From NCBI RefSeq assembly GCF_964340395.1, contig NC_135549.1:5832001-5896000 (forward strand): DNA of 64,000 bases. The letters run 5' to 3'. The notes beneath the pieces were generated by a model, which was given only the letters and a program-made list of their open reading frames with translations, searched no databases and was not told where the DNA came from. Below, piece after piece: positions 39,901-53,662 of this stretch; within the stretch, counting starts at the first letter, position 1, and the number at the start of each line of letters is the position of its first letter. The DNA is from Glandiceps talaboti. Taxonomy: Eukaryota; Hemichordata; Enteropneusta; Spengelidae. The position numbers were made by a program, and so were the translations under genes.

Positions 39901-41994
39901 GTGTTGATTACATGCAGGGTCCGAAATAGAAAGCATACAATGCGTTAATTAATACAGAAGAGTAGAACAATTTAGATTACCTTCTTTAAATTTTAAACTA
40001 TCTATACCATACGGAACTTTCAACTGTTGCCCCAAAGTGCATTATGTAAAGCATATTCGTATTCTGTAACTAGTGTGGTATGTAATACATTGTCTATGTA
40101 TATGTAAAGATATGTTTGAAGTAATATTTAAAAAGTGGGGACAGGAAAAGATCCATAGTAGATGCCACTGTAGATTCATGGATTTTTTTCAAAACTTTTT
40201 TCAAAATTTTTCAAAACAGGATGACCACCACCCTCTTACTACTGTTTTCGAAATCAGGGTGACACCCTCCCCCCCCCACCTTTCCTACCCCCGACCGAAG
40301 AAACTGACCGTTCCCTAATAATCACCTGCACATCGTGATAAAAAATACGCGATAATTTGACCCCCATCAAGTCCATAATGCCTGCTTCTGTTCAGTCCGA
40401 ATGCGAGAGTTTTACATAGGTCAAAGACTCGGCCTCCATAAGCCTAGAGTATATCCACCCTAGACATATACCTAGCTGAAAATATTACAAGTAAACTCAC
40501 TGTCACAAGCCAAGCATGCGACAATACAGACAACAACGAAAACTGTGAAACATTTACAGGTCACTCTCATGTCATATATGGACAATAAAATTAGGTCTGC
40601 TTTAATTTTGTCTCACCCTTGCAGTCAAATGCCTACACTGCAAAACCATTGAACAACTTCTGAGACGGCAAAGAAATCGGCAATTGGACATTATGCTTTG
40701 TTCGAATTATTATTTTTGAGTAAATACAATATCGTTGGAGGCATTTTGATATCGACTTGTAACAGCAGTTGAGCTCCTACTTTTATCGAAGTCCGAATCG
40801 GCAATAGAATTCGACGGTCAACTTGAACCGATATACTCTCGAAAATCACTAGCATTTTCACTATTGTTACTAATTGTAGCATATGACACCCACATAAAAT
40901 GCCAAATCGATCTTCTATCGAACATGGTAAAGTCATCGTTGAAAGAAGATTAATTACTCTCAATTAAATTCTTGACGAGTATGGGTATTTTGAGTCACCT
41001 TTAATTTTATAAACATTATTCAATCCTTACAAGGAACATTCAATCTGCTTTTCAAAGCAAGTGTCATGTTCCGATATAGGCAATTTTGCACACATATACT
41101 TACATATTTGATATGTAAAATTTTAGTGAATTGTTGAATTCCATCTGAAATCGGCCTTGATTTTAGTCAGCTCGTGTGATTGGTCGGAGGGCATGAAGCG
41201 GTATTTAAACTTAATTGAAATCACCAGGATGTTGCCGATAATTAACATATATGAATACTGCGATGGAGATGGTGGAAATTGATTTGTAAATCACCGAAAA
41301 CTGTAGTCCATGTGCGATGAAAGGTAAAATTTTTAGCTGAATCGAGTGGCCAGGGTCATGTAAATTACGTATACTGAGTGTTTATTGTCATTTAAGATTG
41401 ATTTGGGTGTTTTTGATGCTTGAAAAGAGGGGCAGAGAAAGACCTTGAGTGAACCCTTGTGTTTTTTTATAGTGATGGGTACAAAAAAGATATCTAGTAT
41501 ACCCCCACGAGTATCTGTTTATTTGCTGGTTTATTTAATTATTTTATTTGTCCCTATACTTGTCGTTCGTTTGCTTTTTCATTTGTCATTTATTTGATAG
41601 TTTGTTTATTTATTTATTTATTTATTTATTTTGTTTTGTTTTGTTTTGTTTGTCACACGGTTCCTGTGTTTCCTGTGATCCGACTAACAATTTTATCAAA
41701 ATAGGATGATAACATGTCATCACTTATCCGAAGTTAGAACGTCTAAGCAGATCGTCATGCCACTACAAGATATCAAGTGTGCTTAAAGACATGTTCAATA
41801 TGTCACCCTTTCTATGTTGGTGCCTTCGTGTTTCAAGAAATCTTATATATCCTGTGCCCTAATCCCTAGCTAGCTCCCCACATAGTTTTTAGACGAGCGT
41901 AATTCCAACGTGCTAATGTTCTTTGTGGATTTCAGCTCGTACTGTAATACAATATACCCGTGACGTTAGGAAGTATTAAACTGCCAGATGGAGC
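33961..41994. other. Large unique AT-rich region, no gene seen
   Basis: About 8 kb without a recognisable exon or dispersed repeat. Small items are poly-C/CA at 37265-37290, (AATA)n at 38851-38890, poly-C near 40269-40278 and a (TTTA)n-(TTTTG)n tract at 41600-41650. A lone R4-like 'aataatttactctgttc' occurs near 36508. The longest frame (39318-39662, 114 codons) has no recognisable motif. Confidence 0.35.
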
Positions 41995-42245
41995 CAATAT
42001 TTCAATTTTCAATTGTTCGGATTTACTCCTTTTTTCTTTTTTTTTTACAAAAGTTCACACATACATTGATTAAATATTAAAGCCATCTCGTTGAATTATT
42101 GAAATATGCTTAGATGGACTTCAATTTGCATTACCTTTGTAACATCGACATTATATATCGTGACACTGAAGCAATTGATATACAATTAATGTACTGATGG
42201 CACCCTGTGGTCGACAGAAATCGTACTGTATATATGAGGTAAGGT

Positions 42246-42284
<39 letters not shown>

Positions 42285-43060
42285 CTTTCTTTGTGGAGGC
42301 AGTTGACAAAATTAGAAAGGAACTGTAATGTTTTAGTACTTTTTACCACACCGAAATAAGCGATCCTTTACTTATGCCATTACTGTCTTGTTCAACAACA
42401 TCACCATGGACATTATTTCAGATAACATCAGCCTTTCTTATTTAGTGCAAAACTATTTGTTCCAACTCACATTGTTGTTGGAATTCAACATTATGAGCTA
42501 TAGTTACCATACATGATACATCCATTAATTGGTAAAAAATTATATAAAACGTTAAGCTTTTATATTTAAGATATTGCCTAATTACTGAAATTCATCAATT
42601 AGGCAAATGTATACATAAAGATAGCTATATCATCAGCCTTCATTATAGGATACATGAACTTTGTCAAAAACGTATGCATAAAACAATACCAAACACGTTC
42701 GCTAGGTTATAATAATGTATGTACCAAATTATATATTAATTTGCAGCTGACATTCTTAATATATATATTACTTAATTACCAGAAGTCATTAATTATCCAA
42801 ATAACTAAATAAAACTAAAATTTATGCTAATAAGCTTAATTGATTCGTGTGCCTTGACATTTTCAATGAATGTGCCAAATCAAATATGAATTTTGAAATT
42901 TGTATTCTTAAGATGTTTATTATGCAAATGACTAGTTAATATTCATAGATGTTTCATTTGTTTTATTACCATAACAAAGATGTGTAGCAAATTTCATCAG
43001 AATTTATGCAGCAGTTTTTGAGATTTCAAGCCCACAGACAGATAGACAGACGGACTAACG

Positions 43061-43116
<56 letters not shown>

Positions 43117-44080
43117 AACAAACAAACAAACAAGCTGTCATTTTCAGACCGTAAAAATCATTGAAACAATACAAGATTTGAAACAGTTAAAATGTCATTT
43201 TATCACGTACAAACAGAAAAAGCCCGTGGGTCTGTACGCTACGAAACCATAGCAGTGTAGAAAAGTTGTCCTTTGATAATACAAGTTAGAAATTGATCTT
43301 CAAATCTGTGCCGTTAAGGTCAATGTTACGTCTTTCAAAATGTCACGGTTACAATCGACTGTTTTAAGTGTCCGATTTAATGTGACATATGATGGTTCAA
43401 CCCATTAAAGTGTTATTGTCATCATGGCAACTCAATAAAATATAGCACCAAAGTACGTGTCACCATAAAGCATCAGGCATCAAATGACTTTGCGTCGACA
43501 TAATCAGACACTGAGCTCATTTAATTTGCAATACGAGGGACTTACTGGATTACTCTTCTCATAATAGAAGTCCATGTGCTTTGGTGTCCTGTTGTGGAAG
43601 TACTTTGATACAAAATGTGTGTAGATGATTTTATTGAGATTATTGATGGTAATAGTTAAAACTCAATAATTAATTATGTTTGGCATGTCAAAGCAATCCA
43701 TTGTAAAGTGCATTGCTGCTAATGATGTTACTGGCATCCATCCATCCACCCATCAACCCACCCATCCATCCGTCTGCCATGCACACACATATCCATACGT
43801 TCGCGCGCGCGCGCACACACACACACACACATACACATACCTTACCTCATATATACAGTACGATTTCTGTCGACCACAGGGGGCCATCAGTACATTAATT
43901 GCTTCATTGTCACGATATATTAATGTCGATGTTACAAAGGTAATGTAAATTGAAGTCCATCTAGGCATTTTTCAATCATTCAACTATGTGGCTTTAATAT
44001 TTAATCAATGTATAGATGAATTTTTTGTAAACACAAAAAGAAGTAAATTCGAACAATTGAAAATTGTTGGACTAGATAGT
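41995..44080. mobile_element. Element with ~290-bp inverted arms and microsatellite edges
   Basis: The left arm, about 41995-42290, is the reverse complement of the right arm, about 43800-44080. Matched blocks include 'caattttcaattgttcg', 'tgattaaatattaaagcc', 'cattacctttgtaacatcga', 'tcgacagaaatcgtactgta' and 'tatatgaggtaaggta'. The inner edge of each arm carries a TG/CA plus CG microsatellite (42245-42290 and 43801-43833). The ~1.5 kb interior contains a reverse R1 copy and no transposase. Either a foldback transposon or an old inverted duplication. Confidence 0.7.
42540..43135 (-). repeat. R1 TG-type element, reverse copy with CAGA/CAAA tail
   Basis: It contains 'gcctaattactgaaattcat', 'atgtaccaaattatatatta' and related blocks repeated in reverse orientation relative to 44890-45480. 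It then runs into (CAGA)n and (CAAA)n at 43032-43132, in the position where other R1 copies carry TG or CAGA tracts. Confidence 0.6.
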
Positions 44081-44184
44081 TCCCCATCAACACACTGCGT
44101 AGTGTTTATCTATTTTGGAATAGTCGAGGGTCCTGTTTTTGATTGATTGGTTGTCTGGTAGATCTCCAGTACCTATACTCCAGA

Positions 44185-45785
44185 TGTCAGAGGTGGTTTT
44201 GGGGGGTTAACCTTGCTGCAATGAGAGTTATATAATTCTTTTTTTTCAGATTCCACCTTGGGCATTTCGTTATATCGCGAAAAAAAAACGAAATGCCATG
44301 TATTGCTATGGGGAAATATGGGTTTTCTGTAGGCTTAATACTTAATGCCTATAAAACAATGAAAAAGTTACTTAAAAGTCATATTTAAATCTTGCATACA
44401 GTATTTAATGAACTATAAGCCAATCACAAAAATATTTTTAAAGTTTTGAATGTAAAAAAATACTATAAGTAGGTCAAAAGGTCAACAAAATGACGTCATT
44501 TTGAGTTCATATAGCTTAATACATAAGGAGTGTGTATTCTGTGTATTGTGTGGGTACATCCATGTATCAGTCAGATTTTATGTATCAAATAAAGTTATGA
44601 CACCTGTTTCAAATTAAAACTATGGCATACTGATATTTAAAAAAGAAGATTTTGAACTTAAAACGTTGTAAGAATTAGGTCAAAGGTCAAAAGGACACAA
44701 TCTGATCACTTTACCTCCAGTAAGTGGAAGTTATCATATGTTATGTTTTTGTCTGTGTGTCTGTGTTCATGTGTATGTGGCTGTCTGTGTCTGTGGATAC
44801 AATGTCTCAAAACTATTGTTTGCTACACACATTCCATATACTAATTCCAAAAACAGATTAGATTTTGGTAATTATCCAAGGAATATTAATTACTCATTTG
44901 CATAATTGATGTTTCTTGGTAGTTAGGCCATATCTTAAGAATGCATACTTCAAATTCATTATAATTTGGTACATATGTTAACCATAATAAAGCACATATG
45001 CCGTATATAGTTTGTTAATGCATCTTAAAGTTTTAATGAATAATTTGCATAATTAATAATTTGCAGTAATTAGGCTACATCTTAAGAACGCACACTTCAA
45101 ATTCCAGATAATTAGGCATATACATCATCCATGAGAAAGCACACGTATCCTACAAAGCCTGTTGGTATAGTTATTAGTTATAATGAGTAATATGTGTAAT
45201 TAGTGATTTTGATAATTAGGCAATATCTTTAGAATGCAAGCTATTTCAGATAATTTAGTATATTATACATTGATGGTAAAGAAGTGCATGTCATGATATG
45301 TCCTTTAAAGCTTGTTTATTTAGCTTTAGATTGCAAAAGTAATGATTTTTTTTCGATAATTTGGCAATATGATAACTTGACAAGTTCCAAGTTTCCTATA
45401 GTTTCATATAATGAATTTTCCAGTTAAGGAATATATCATGTATAATGGCAGTAACTCATAAATTTGCTTTCCAACAATGTGTGTAAAACCAAAAATCTAT
45501 GGTTTTGCCCTTACGAGAGGCATTCAGTTTATATGTCGTTAACTCGATACAGTCATCTAAGTGTTGTTTCCCAATTATGTTGACCTGTAATACAGAATGC
45601 CAAAAGGAGTGTCTTTTGTTGACCTTTGACCGAGATATAACGAAATGCCCAAGGGTGCGCGAGAGGCACCCGTCAGATCTGAAATCAGCACACTTTTCTG
45701 AGGTGGAATCTGCAAAAAAAAATTATATAACTCAAATTGCAAGGTTAACCCCCCAAAACGATCAAAAACCACCTGTGGCAACTGG
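44185..45785. mobile_element. Element with ~100-150-bp inverted termini enclosing an R1 copy
   Basis: The left terminus (44185-44283) carries 'gaggtggttttggggggtta', 'gagttatataattc', 'cagattccacct' and 'tgggcatttcgttatat'. The right terminus (45636-45785) has the complements in the mirrored order, with a ~50-bp insertion next to the outermost block. The interior starts with AT-rich DNA and then holds the R1 copy at 44705-45545. Frames on both strands at 45499-46006 run through the right terminus and are not genes. Confidence 0.65.
44705..45545 (+). repeat. R1 TG-type element, long copy with ~145-bp subrepeats
   Basis: It begins with 'ttacctccagtaagtggaag', a TGTCTG-rich tract and 'cagattagattttggtaatt'. 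Then come units centred on 'atttgcataattaatnattt' near 44898, 45049, 45196 and 45336. Each is followed by 'ntaattaggcnatatcttaa', 'gaatgcanacttcaaattc' and 'aataaagcacatatg' variants. It ends with 'cccttacgagaggcattcag'. It has no coding capacity. Confidence 0.75.
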
Positions 45786-46134
45786 ACTACTAGCTGGTCA
45801 TCAGAGTAAGGGAAGGGTTTGTCGTCGACATATCCGAAGTTATGGTGTTTTAGGGTGTGTTGGGTGGGCGTTAAGCGTCCGACTCCGCTGCGAGAAGGCG
45901 CGATTATTATACTCGGTGAAGTTGTTATAATCACCCTTCGAGCATATTCATATTTGATTAGCCAATCACTGCATAGTGTAGTAAGGATATCGGGGAATGA
46001 CGTCATACCGACCTATAGTTAGTTTTAAGGTGTTCAAAGCGAAGTTTCCCAACTGTTCAGTGTTTGAAAATATGACGTCCTTTAAATGCTATTTTTGCAA
46101 TACATACCTCAAGAATTAATGTGCGTTAAGCATG

Positions 46135-46990
46135 TACTTACACTCTTTGTCATAAAAGCTTAGCATTTGGGTGTTTGAGACACACAATCCTTGTTTGAGA
46201 CACACACAATATTTGGGTGTTTGAGACAGAATCCTGGTCATAAGAGCTTAGCATTAACGGATGTTATGCAACTTTTCAAAGCATTCCGCCTTGTACGTAC
46301 ACTTACAACTTCGTGTGGTGTTCGAGACCACACAAACTTATCGTCAGTCCGATCACTCTGTTTTTGAGTAACTCTTTACATAAACTTATCAAATGCTAAG
46401 CATTTATGACGATCAAAAGATGCGTCAACTTGGATATATATAGCAGTCAGTCTACGCAAAAAACCGTTTGGGTGACGAACATCCAGCGCCCTGGTAGTGT
46501 ATTTCAGTGACAAACATCCAGCGCAGCGCTCTGCTAGATACACAAACAGGGAGAGAGGAAACTTGTTTGTGATTTCAGTGACGACCATCCCTCACCCTGG
46601 TAGTCTCTGTATATGAAAACGATATGATGGCCGGGATGAAGCGGTTGGATAAGATTTGGTGCAAGGAGTACAAGAAAGTCGCAATACACGACAGTAAAGA
46701 ACATATGAAGTGTTACCAGTCCGGAATGAGTAGTGAGTCCCGCGAAAGGACGCATAGGACGTGCAACAAAACTGCTCTACAGTCAAAAGAAATATCAGTC
46801 GCATACACTGACTGCTCTGTAAATACATTGATGAAACTTTTGATGTCTTCTGGTTTAGAGTAATTTTTTGTATAGAATCCTCAAATGCTAAGCTTTCAGG
46901 ATTAATCAACGTGTTTCGAACACCTCAATTCTGGTCATAAGTTAAGAGCTTAGCATTTGGGGTTTTCTGCATCAATTTTAATAATCTAAA
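46135..46990. repeat. R4 module cluster 2
   Basis: Forward modules lie near 46147 and 46220, a reverse module near 46370-46430, a reverse module at about 46840-46910 and a forward module at about 46925-46990. All carry variants of 'cataanagcttagcatttg' and 'tctaaaacagaa'. The region 46440-46840 between them also contains three variants of 'gtgacnaacatccagcgc', so it too is repetitive. The frames across it overlap on both strands and are not convincing genes. Confidence 0.65.
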
Positions 46991-47029
46991 ACAGAAGTTC
47001 GGTATTCGACGAAACGAAACGAAACGAAA

Positions 47030-48373
47030 TAGGCTTATGGTATTCGGCGAAACGAAACGAAACAAGGCAACTGTGAATGAAAAATGTTAGGGTATAAGTA
47101 TCAACTGTTGCTTTCAATTCTGTTTAGGTCAGTTTTTGTCTTTCATTTTTAAAGTTATGGGAGGGGGTGGACACAATTTTGAAAATGAGCACTTATAGGA
47201 GGCCAATTAGTGGCATAAATTTTCAAACCATACAAACAACTTCAGACATCAGACGGCGGAAGAACGGAACCTGTTACAAGTGAGGAAAGTATTAAACAAC
47301 AGAATTGGATTAATTCCACTTGGCATGTTGGAAGTACAGAGACTGTATTACATTCCATGATTTGATAAGAACAGTTATATGGTCACTTTACATAATAGTT
47401 TACGTTAACAAACATATTTCCAGTCCCCCTGGTATTTCATGTATACATAAAGAGGTAAAACTATTCTTGTCAAATCATGGTGTGTAATAAAACCCAAATA
47501 CAAATTACGTCTGAAAATGTGTCTGTTTGGTCAACAATCTATAATTCCTTAATTACTGAACAGATTGAGCTGACATTCAATGCGGATGCATCTGGGGATG
47601 TGTAGATGAAAGTGAATTCATGCATTGCTAAAAAAACACAGCATGGCAACCCCATATTTTCTGTTCAATTTCTAATACATGTGTTTCTAAAAATAGCGCA
47701 ACTGAAGCACAACTGTAAGTTTTGTTTGTGTATGTATCCACCCATGTTGTTACCTTTACCATATATGTTATCATATGACAGTCGCCATGGCAAACTCTTA
47801 TTGCTAGTCATATTTGCATACATTTTTTGAATGTTTATTAACTTGTCTGTTAATTACTATTGTTATTTTTGCAACAGCCACCGCCATTTATTTATTTGTT
47901 GTTATAGGCGTGGTCTTTTTTAAACATTTTTTGGAATGTTTAGTCCCTTGTATATTAATGTCTGTCATTATCTTAGTTCATCGTTTGGCTATTTCTATGG
48001 GCGTGGTCTTGTTGCTAGGAATATTTGCATACAATTTTTGGAAACTGTTTTCACTTGTCTACCCTTCCCAGTTTTCATCTTTACAATATAAAACATCATT
48101 TGGCTATTACTGTGGGCGTGGTGGTGTTGCTAGGGACATTTGCATACATTTTTAAAATCTTTACTTATCTACCCATCCCTGTTGTTATCTTTGTAATATC
48201 ACAGACAAGTAAGTTTCTTACTTGTCTGTGGTAATATGCATCATTATATAGCCAATGGGGTCACCATGTCGTGAATTCAGGTAAACAGAATTGAAAGCCA
48301 TAGCAGGTATATATAACATTCACAGTTGCCTTGCTTCGTTTTGTTTCGTTTCGTTTCGCTGAATACCATAAGC
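47030..48373. mobile_element. R3 element copy 2, TIRs built of GAAAC repeats
   Basis: The left end (47030-47090) reads 'cttatggtattcggcgaaac', more CGAAA units, 'caaggcaactgtgaatg'. The right end (48316-48373) is its complement. The ~1.3 kb interior matches copy 1 at 29724-31245 in reverse orientation, including 'ggcaaccccatattttctgt', 'gcgcaactgaagcacaac' and the 112-bp minisatellite. An extra GAAAC-type terminus sits just outside, at 46990-47028. Hydrophobic frames at 47606-48155 are minisatellite translations. Confidence 0.7.
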
Positions 48374-48409
48374 TAGTCGATAGACAAAATGTTTCCAACA
48401 TTGTCGCCT

Positions 48410-48545
48410 CAGACTGACGCATCTTTTGATGTGTCCTGTTATGGAGTAAATTGTTTGCATAAAACCCTCAGATGCTAAACTCTTATGACAACGATTGTGT
48501 CTCAAACACCCAAATGCTAAGCTTTTATGACAGAGTGTATTTAGT
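48410..48545 (-). repeat. R4 modules, two reverse copies
   Basis: 'atcttttgatgtgtcctgtt', 'ggagtaaattgtttgcataa' and 'cagatgctaaactcttatga' are followed by 'cacccaaatgctaagctttt'. This is the reverse of the module order at 2240-2350. Confidence 0.65.
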
Positions 48546-50755
48546 ATCAAAGTGCGCCTCTACTTATGCGATTATTTAGTTTACTGAATAAAGAATAAAA
48601 AGTCTTCAAAACAAAACAGCACCTGTTCTATGACGACGACGAAGTTTGTTTAACTGGGATACGTATGTAATGTTTATTACGGGTTACGACGAAATACTAG
48701 TGGGACCTACAAATATTTCTGGAACGAACAACTGTGATCAACGGTTTTCTCACAATCGCAATGATAATTTCTCGGAATTTTCAACCTGATAGTTTCGATG
48801 TCCGACTCTAGCGATCGGGGTCACATGGGTAATCATAACTGTTCAATAATGTACATCATTATTTACTGTATCACAATGTTATTATTAGTTTATACTCTAG
48901 ATTGCCTTCCATCAGACGTTTTGATTCATCAAAATATTGCGATTCATCTAGACTTATAATAATGTAAACGTAATACAAGTTCATTTTTCATCGTTTTATT
49001 GGTAGACTATGTGCGAAGCTGTCAGCTGTTCTTCAATAATAGTGTTTTACAGTTTTGTCAAAGTATCCTTTAAAAATGCGGTCGCTGTTATCGCCTTTTG
49101 TACTGGCGATATAATGAATTGAATGAAACAGGTGGACGTTTTTCACTAGGTATAAAGATATAGACAGGAGCGTTTCTATCACCTGATTCAACTTCTGTTT
49201 GATACATTTTACTTACAGAATGGCATAATGTCGGCAATCAATACCAAAATTAATTGGTTTGTTTTTGTACAAATCATCACCAGTACACGCATTTATTTAC
49301 AAAATCAAGTAACATGGCTAACAACATAGCCGATGTTTCCCAGTCTCTTACAAAATCGTTCTCATGATAGTCACTCCCAGCTAAATACGAATATAGAGAT
49401 ATGCCTTCTGTTTAGTTTAATTACTGAGTGTTCATCTTGAAACGTATAGGGTTCCAAACCAGAGTCACTACTGCACGATATGTTATTTGACAACAACTTC
49501 AAGGATAAAGAGGGTATGACGCATGACGTATTGAATTCCCAGAATGTCAACTGGATGACTGGTCAAAATGGTCAATATGGCGATATACATAAACTAGAAA
49601 TATCGGACGTTAAAATTTAGTTAAAAGTTATACAGATTATACAAATTAAATGCAACAAGTAGTCTAAATCAATAGTCAATTATGTTTTTAAATCTTATCA
49701 ACCAATACACTTCAGAATCTCCTTTGGTTGATTTTCTCATTTTAAAATGCGTGATTGTTTCTGGTTAACCGTGATTCCTTGGTGACGTGTATCCACACAA
49801 AGTAGTGCTAGTATAGTATGCAGCGTTAGAGGTCAAGGCGACACATTTAATATTGATGGCATTAACGTGGCTAGTGTTATTATAATTATGTAGGGACTAG
49901 TTTTCTCACTGTTAATACTGTGGGCTTGTGGGCATAATGCTCGAAATAAACGTACAACTTCCCATGTGCCTAATCTAATTATTAGATTGGGTACATGACA
50001 AATTCGACGTTTGTTGCATGAATTTAGTTGCTACAACTATTAGTATTCAATAGGCAATTAAATTCGACAACGTCTGTCGAAAATAACGCGAGAAATTCGA
50101 CTCGAAATTTTGCCGTGTCGAATCTAATACAAAATAACCGCAATTCAATGCAGAGGTATGACGGTGAGCTTGTGCATCATTCTCGGATTGAAATTAATTG
50201 CGTGTGTATTTTTAATACTAAAATAGCATACTTCTGCCTTTATGGACTCTGTGTATCAACGTAAATCTCGTCCGATCCAGTCGTATGATTTGACCCCTTA
50301 GCTGTTCGTTTCCGTAATAAATTTGACTAAAGTATTCTACGTCTACACCGCGTCGTTTGTATTCTGGGGTTGCGTCGACTGCAGTACATTTCGATTAGAT
50401 GCATGAAAAGTTCGACGTTCATCCCGAGCTTAAAAGATAACTATTTTTTTCAGCTCGTTAATTTTATGAATGTCAATATTTCATCATTTATCAAATTATG
50501 TGAAGGGATTAGGTGTGACTGTACTGTGATTTAATATTGAATTTCAAAATTCAGGTAACAAGCAGAATTTACAGCAGGAGGCTGAGGAAAAAATAAGGGC
50601 CTCGAAAAAACGGGGGCCATGAAAATGATGATGTCTGAAAAGGGAAAGGAGCATGGCATTAAGATTGAAAGAGGAAACCAGTGAACCAGTGTTGGCTAAA
50701 TGTATTTCCAAGTATATGTTACAGCTCAACGTGAGACCTCTCAAAGTAAGAGGCA
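48546..50755. other. AT-rich non-coding DNA
   Basis: No gene and no repeat family were recognised. The 78-codon frame at 50028-50264 has no motif I know. Confidence 0.35.
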
Positions 50756-51176
50756 TGATCAATAGTTCAATGTAGGATAAAAAAAACTAAATTCTTTTAC
50801 TTAGGGGGTGGGGGTGTTGAGCCATTTTAGCTCTCATCCCACAAAATCGATTTTACTTTTAATGAATGGTTTGTTCCCCTAAATACAAACATTCCTTTAA
50901 AAATATCGAGAAATGGAATAATTATATAATAGTAATTGCATGGCTCTAAAATAAAGTAAAGTGTCAAGAAAAGAACTATTTTTGCTCACTACACACTGGC
51001 TTTGTATTCATAGTACTACTGCATACTGATTTGAAATTGATTTTGCGCTTTGAGCAATTTTCAATTTTGGCCTATTTAATTATTCAGAGGGAATGGGCCC
51101 TAATGGGGGGGGGGGGGGGGCTGAGGCCTATGTATAAGAATTTAGTTTTTTAACCTACATTGAACTATTAATCTCG
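50756..51176. repeat. Foldback with ~50-bp inverted arms and poly-G spacer
   Basis: 50756-50805 is the near-exact reverse complement of 51127-51176 ('aatagttcaatgtagg' and 'aactaaattctt' blocks). The spacer contains G-rich stretches at 50804-50817 and a run of about 17 G at 51104-51120. Another G run lies just outside at 51241-51258. No coding capacity. Confidence 0.6.
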
Positions 51177-52810
51177 CCCCTAAAGCAAATGTATTGTGCA
51201 TGTACCCCGAAGTTTATTGCCAAAGTTATTTTAATGTTAGGGGGTAGGGGGGGGGGGGCAGCTTGTCTGATTGCATTTGATGCATTCAGATACCCAATAA
51301 CTTGATAACCACTGGTGAAAAGATCAATACAAATGAATCATGTTTTTGTCTTGTCACATGGGGCACCCATTCTCTTTGGGAACATTAACCACAGGAGCTT
51401 GAAATTGGCCATATTTGTTTACACATAGTTTTTTTTGTTTATTGGCTTATTTCTTTCTTTACAAACATTGTTTAATTAAAAAGGTAGTCATAGTAAAGCT
51501 GAAAAGAAGTGGTTACAATTAACTTAGAAAAAAAACAACACCATCTTTTCAAATCATTACTTTATTACATGACACCTTGTAGGGAAGGATATCTTTAAAC
51601 AGCAAAAACAGGAAACAAAAAAAATCTTTGCCAAAGAAGAGTGGAAAACACACAAACAACAAACAAAAAATAAACAAATAAAGCCAATTTCCAGCCCCTG
51701 TGCATAAATGTGTAAACTTTGGCAAATCACGACCTGGCGTCAAATAAGTTATCGTCATTATAAACTCCCTACATACAGTAAACTATATATTTTGTAGTAC
51801 TTGCCGTGTGATCCGATTTCTTTCAAACCTCTTTTGAGAATATATAGGCCATGGCATGACACATACATTTAATGTGAAATTTGTAATTTATCAAAGCCAG
51901 GATGAATACTAGATTTAATTCCTGACACTCAAATCATACGTTTTGCTTAGAATACGGACTAGTAAACTGTCAATATGGTGACCAAGTACACCATGTCTCT
52001 TACAGTTTTTACCTATTTTGTCGAAAATAAGCCACGGTTGTCTTTTGAAGCAAGCATAAACTAGTTAACACATGTGACGATGGCTTTCAGCGGAAATAAC
52101 AATTTTTAATAAATGTACTAGGAGTGAAATGGCATGTAAACTGAAATTCAGTAGGCGTATTGGGGAAACCATATCCTCATTATAATGAATGTGATAAATA
52201 CTGCAAACTGATTAAAGTGAATTGATAGAAAATGCCACACGGCTATTGGGCTAAATGAAAGATGAATAATCGTACCGAGAAAGGTCGAATGAAATCATTA
52301 CATAAAACTAATGATGTTTTTTTTCAATACGATGTTGAATCATTTTCAAAATAGAATGCACATAACAAAATACTTACCGATCAGTTATTACGATATATTG
52401 TCCCACACAATTATTTCTTATTAACATATCAATATGTGCTAGTTGAGTTTGTGAATAGACTAACTTGTAAAAGGTCACACACGGAAACGCCCAGGTTTAC
52501 TCGAAAGCTCTATGTGACAAGGTGTTTACAAGAACTTTCAGAATCAAAATTATCATCAAAATAGAGCGTACACTGCACTTCAATTCAGTTTGAGTGTGAT
52601 TATCATGTATAACATTAACTTCAGATGGAGTGGTGCAACTATTTCATTAAGTTTACACATCCCTTTCTTTTTCACCTTCGCAATGAAAACACATCTGAAT
52701 GTTCACGCATGTATGCTTTGTACCTCCCTCCCTTTCGAATCTTTAATTTACTTAAATATTATAATTATACAATATATATATATTTAAGTGTAACATTCTG
52801 TTTGATACAG
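51177..52810. other. AT-rich non-coding DNA
   Basis: No gene or repeat was recognised apart from A-rich stretches near 51527-51540 and 51605-51680. Confidence 0.35.
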
Positions 52811-53112
<302 letters not shown>

Positions 53113-53426
53113 GACGCACAGACACACACTTAATATCAGACAACAGGGGATCTTATTAAACTCAGAGCTTCTCGCTGACGCCATCATCAGATGACTGGGT
53201 CAGATTGATGAGGTCTGTATGTCCATGTACATTTTGGCGAAAAGTTACGTAACAAGATGGTCAGACTAATCTACTTAAGGAAAGTACCAAACGTACAGTA
53301 CTAAAAATCATTGATGAGTAATATCACACAGGTATACATAGGTATACATACAACGGGACAAAGAAAACACCAATGGTATTGTAGCACAACTACAGAGTTT
53401 GGGCAGCGATTGTTAAACCTTCATTA

Positions 53427-53429
<3 letters not shown>

Positions 53430-53491
<62 letters not shown>

Positions 53492-53534
53492 TTGGTAGTA
53501 CTGGAACTCTCTTGGTTGTAACTCGGAGTTTCAC

Positions 53535-53619
<85 letters not shown>

Positions 53620-53662
53620 TTGGTAGTACTGGAACTCTCTTGGTTGTAACTCGGAGTTTCAC

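Noticed and set aside
45499-46006. Two 143-codon frames on opposite strands
   Set aside because: They overlap each other across an inverted terminus and the R1 end, and neither has a recognisable domain.
47606-48234. Hydrophobic membrane-protein-like frames
   Set aside because: The peptide repeats follow the ~112-bp minisatellite inside R3, and the mirror frames occur at 29927-30554. This is repeat DNA, not a gene.
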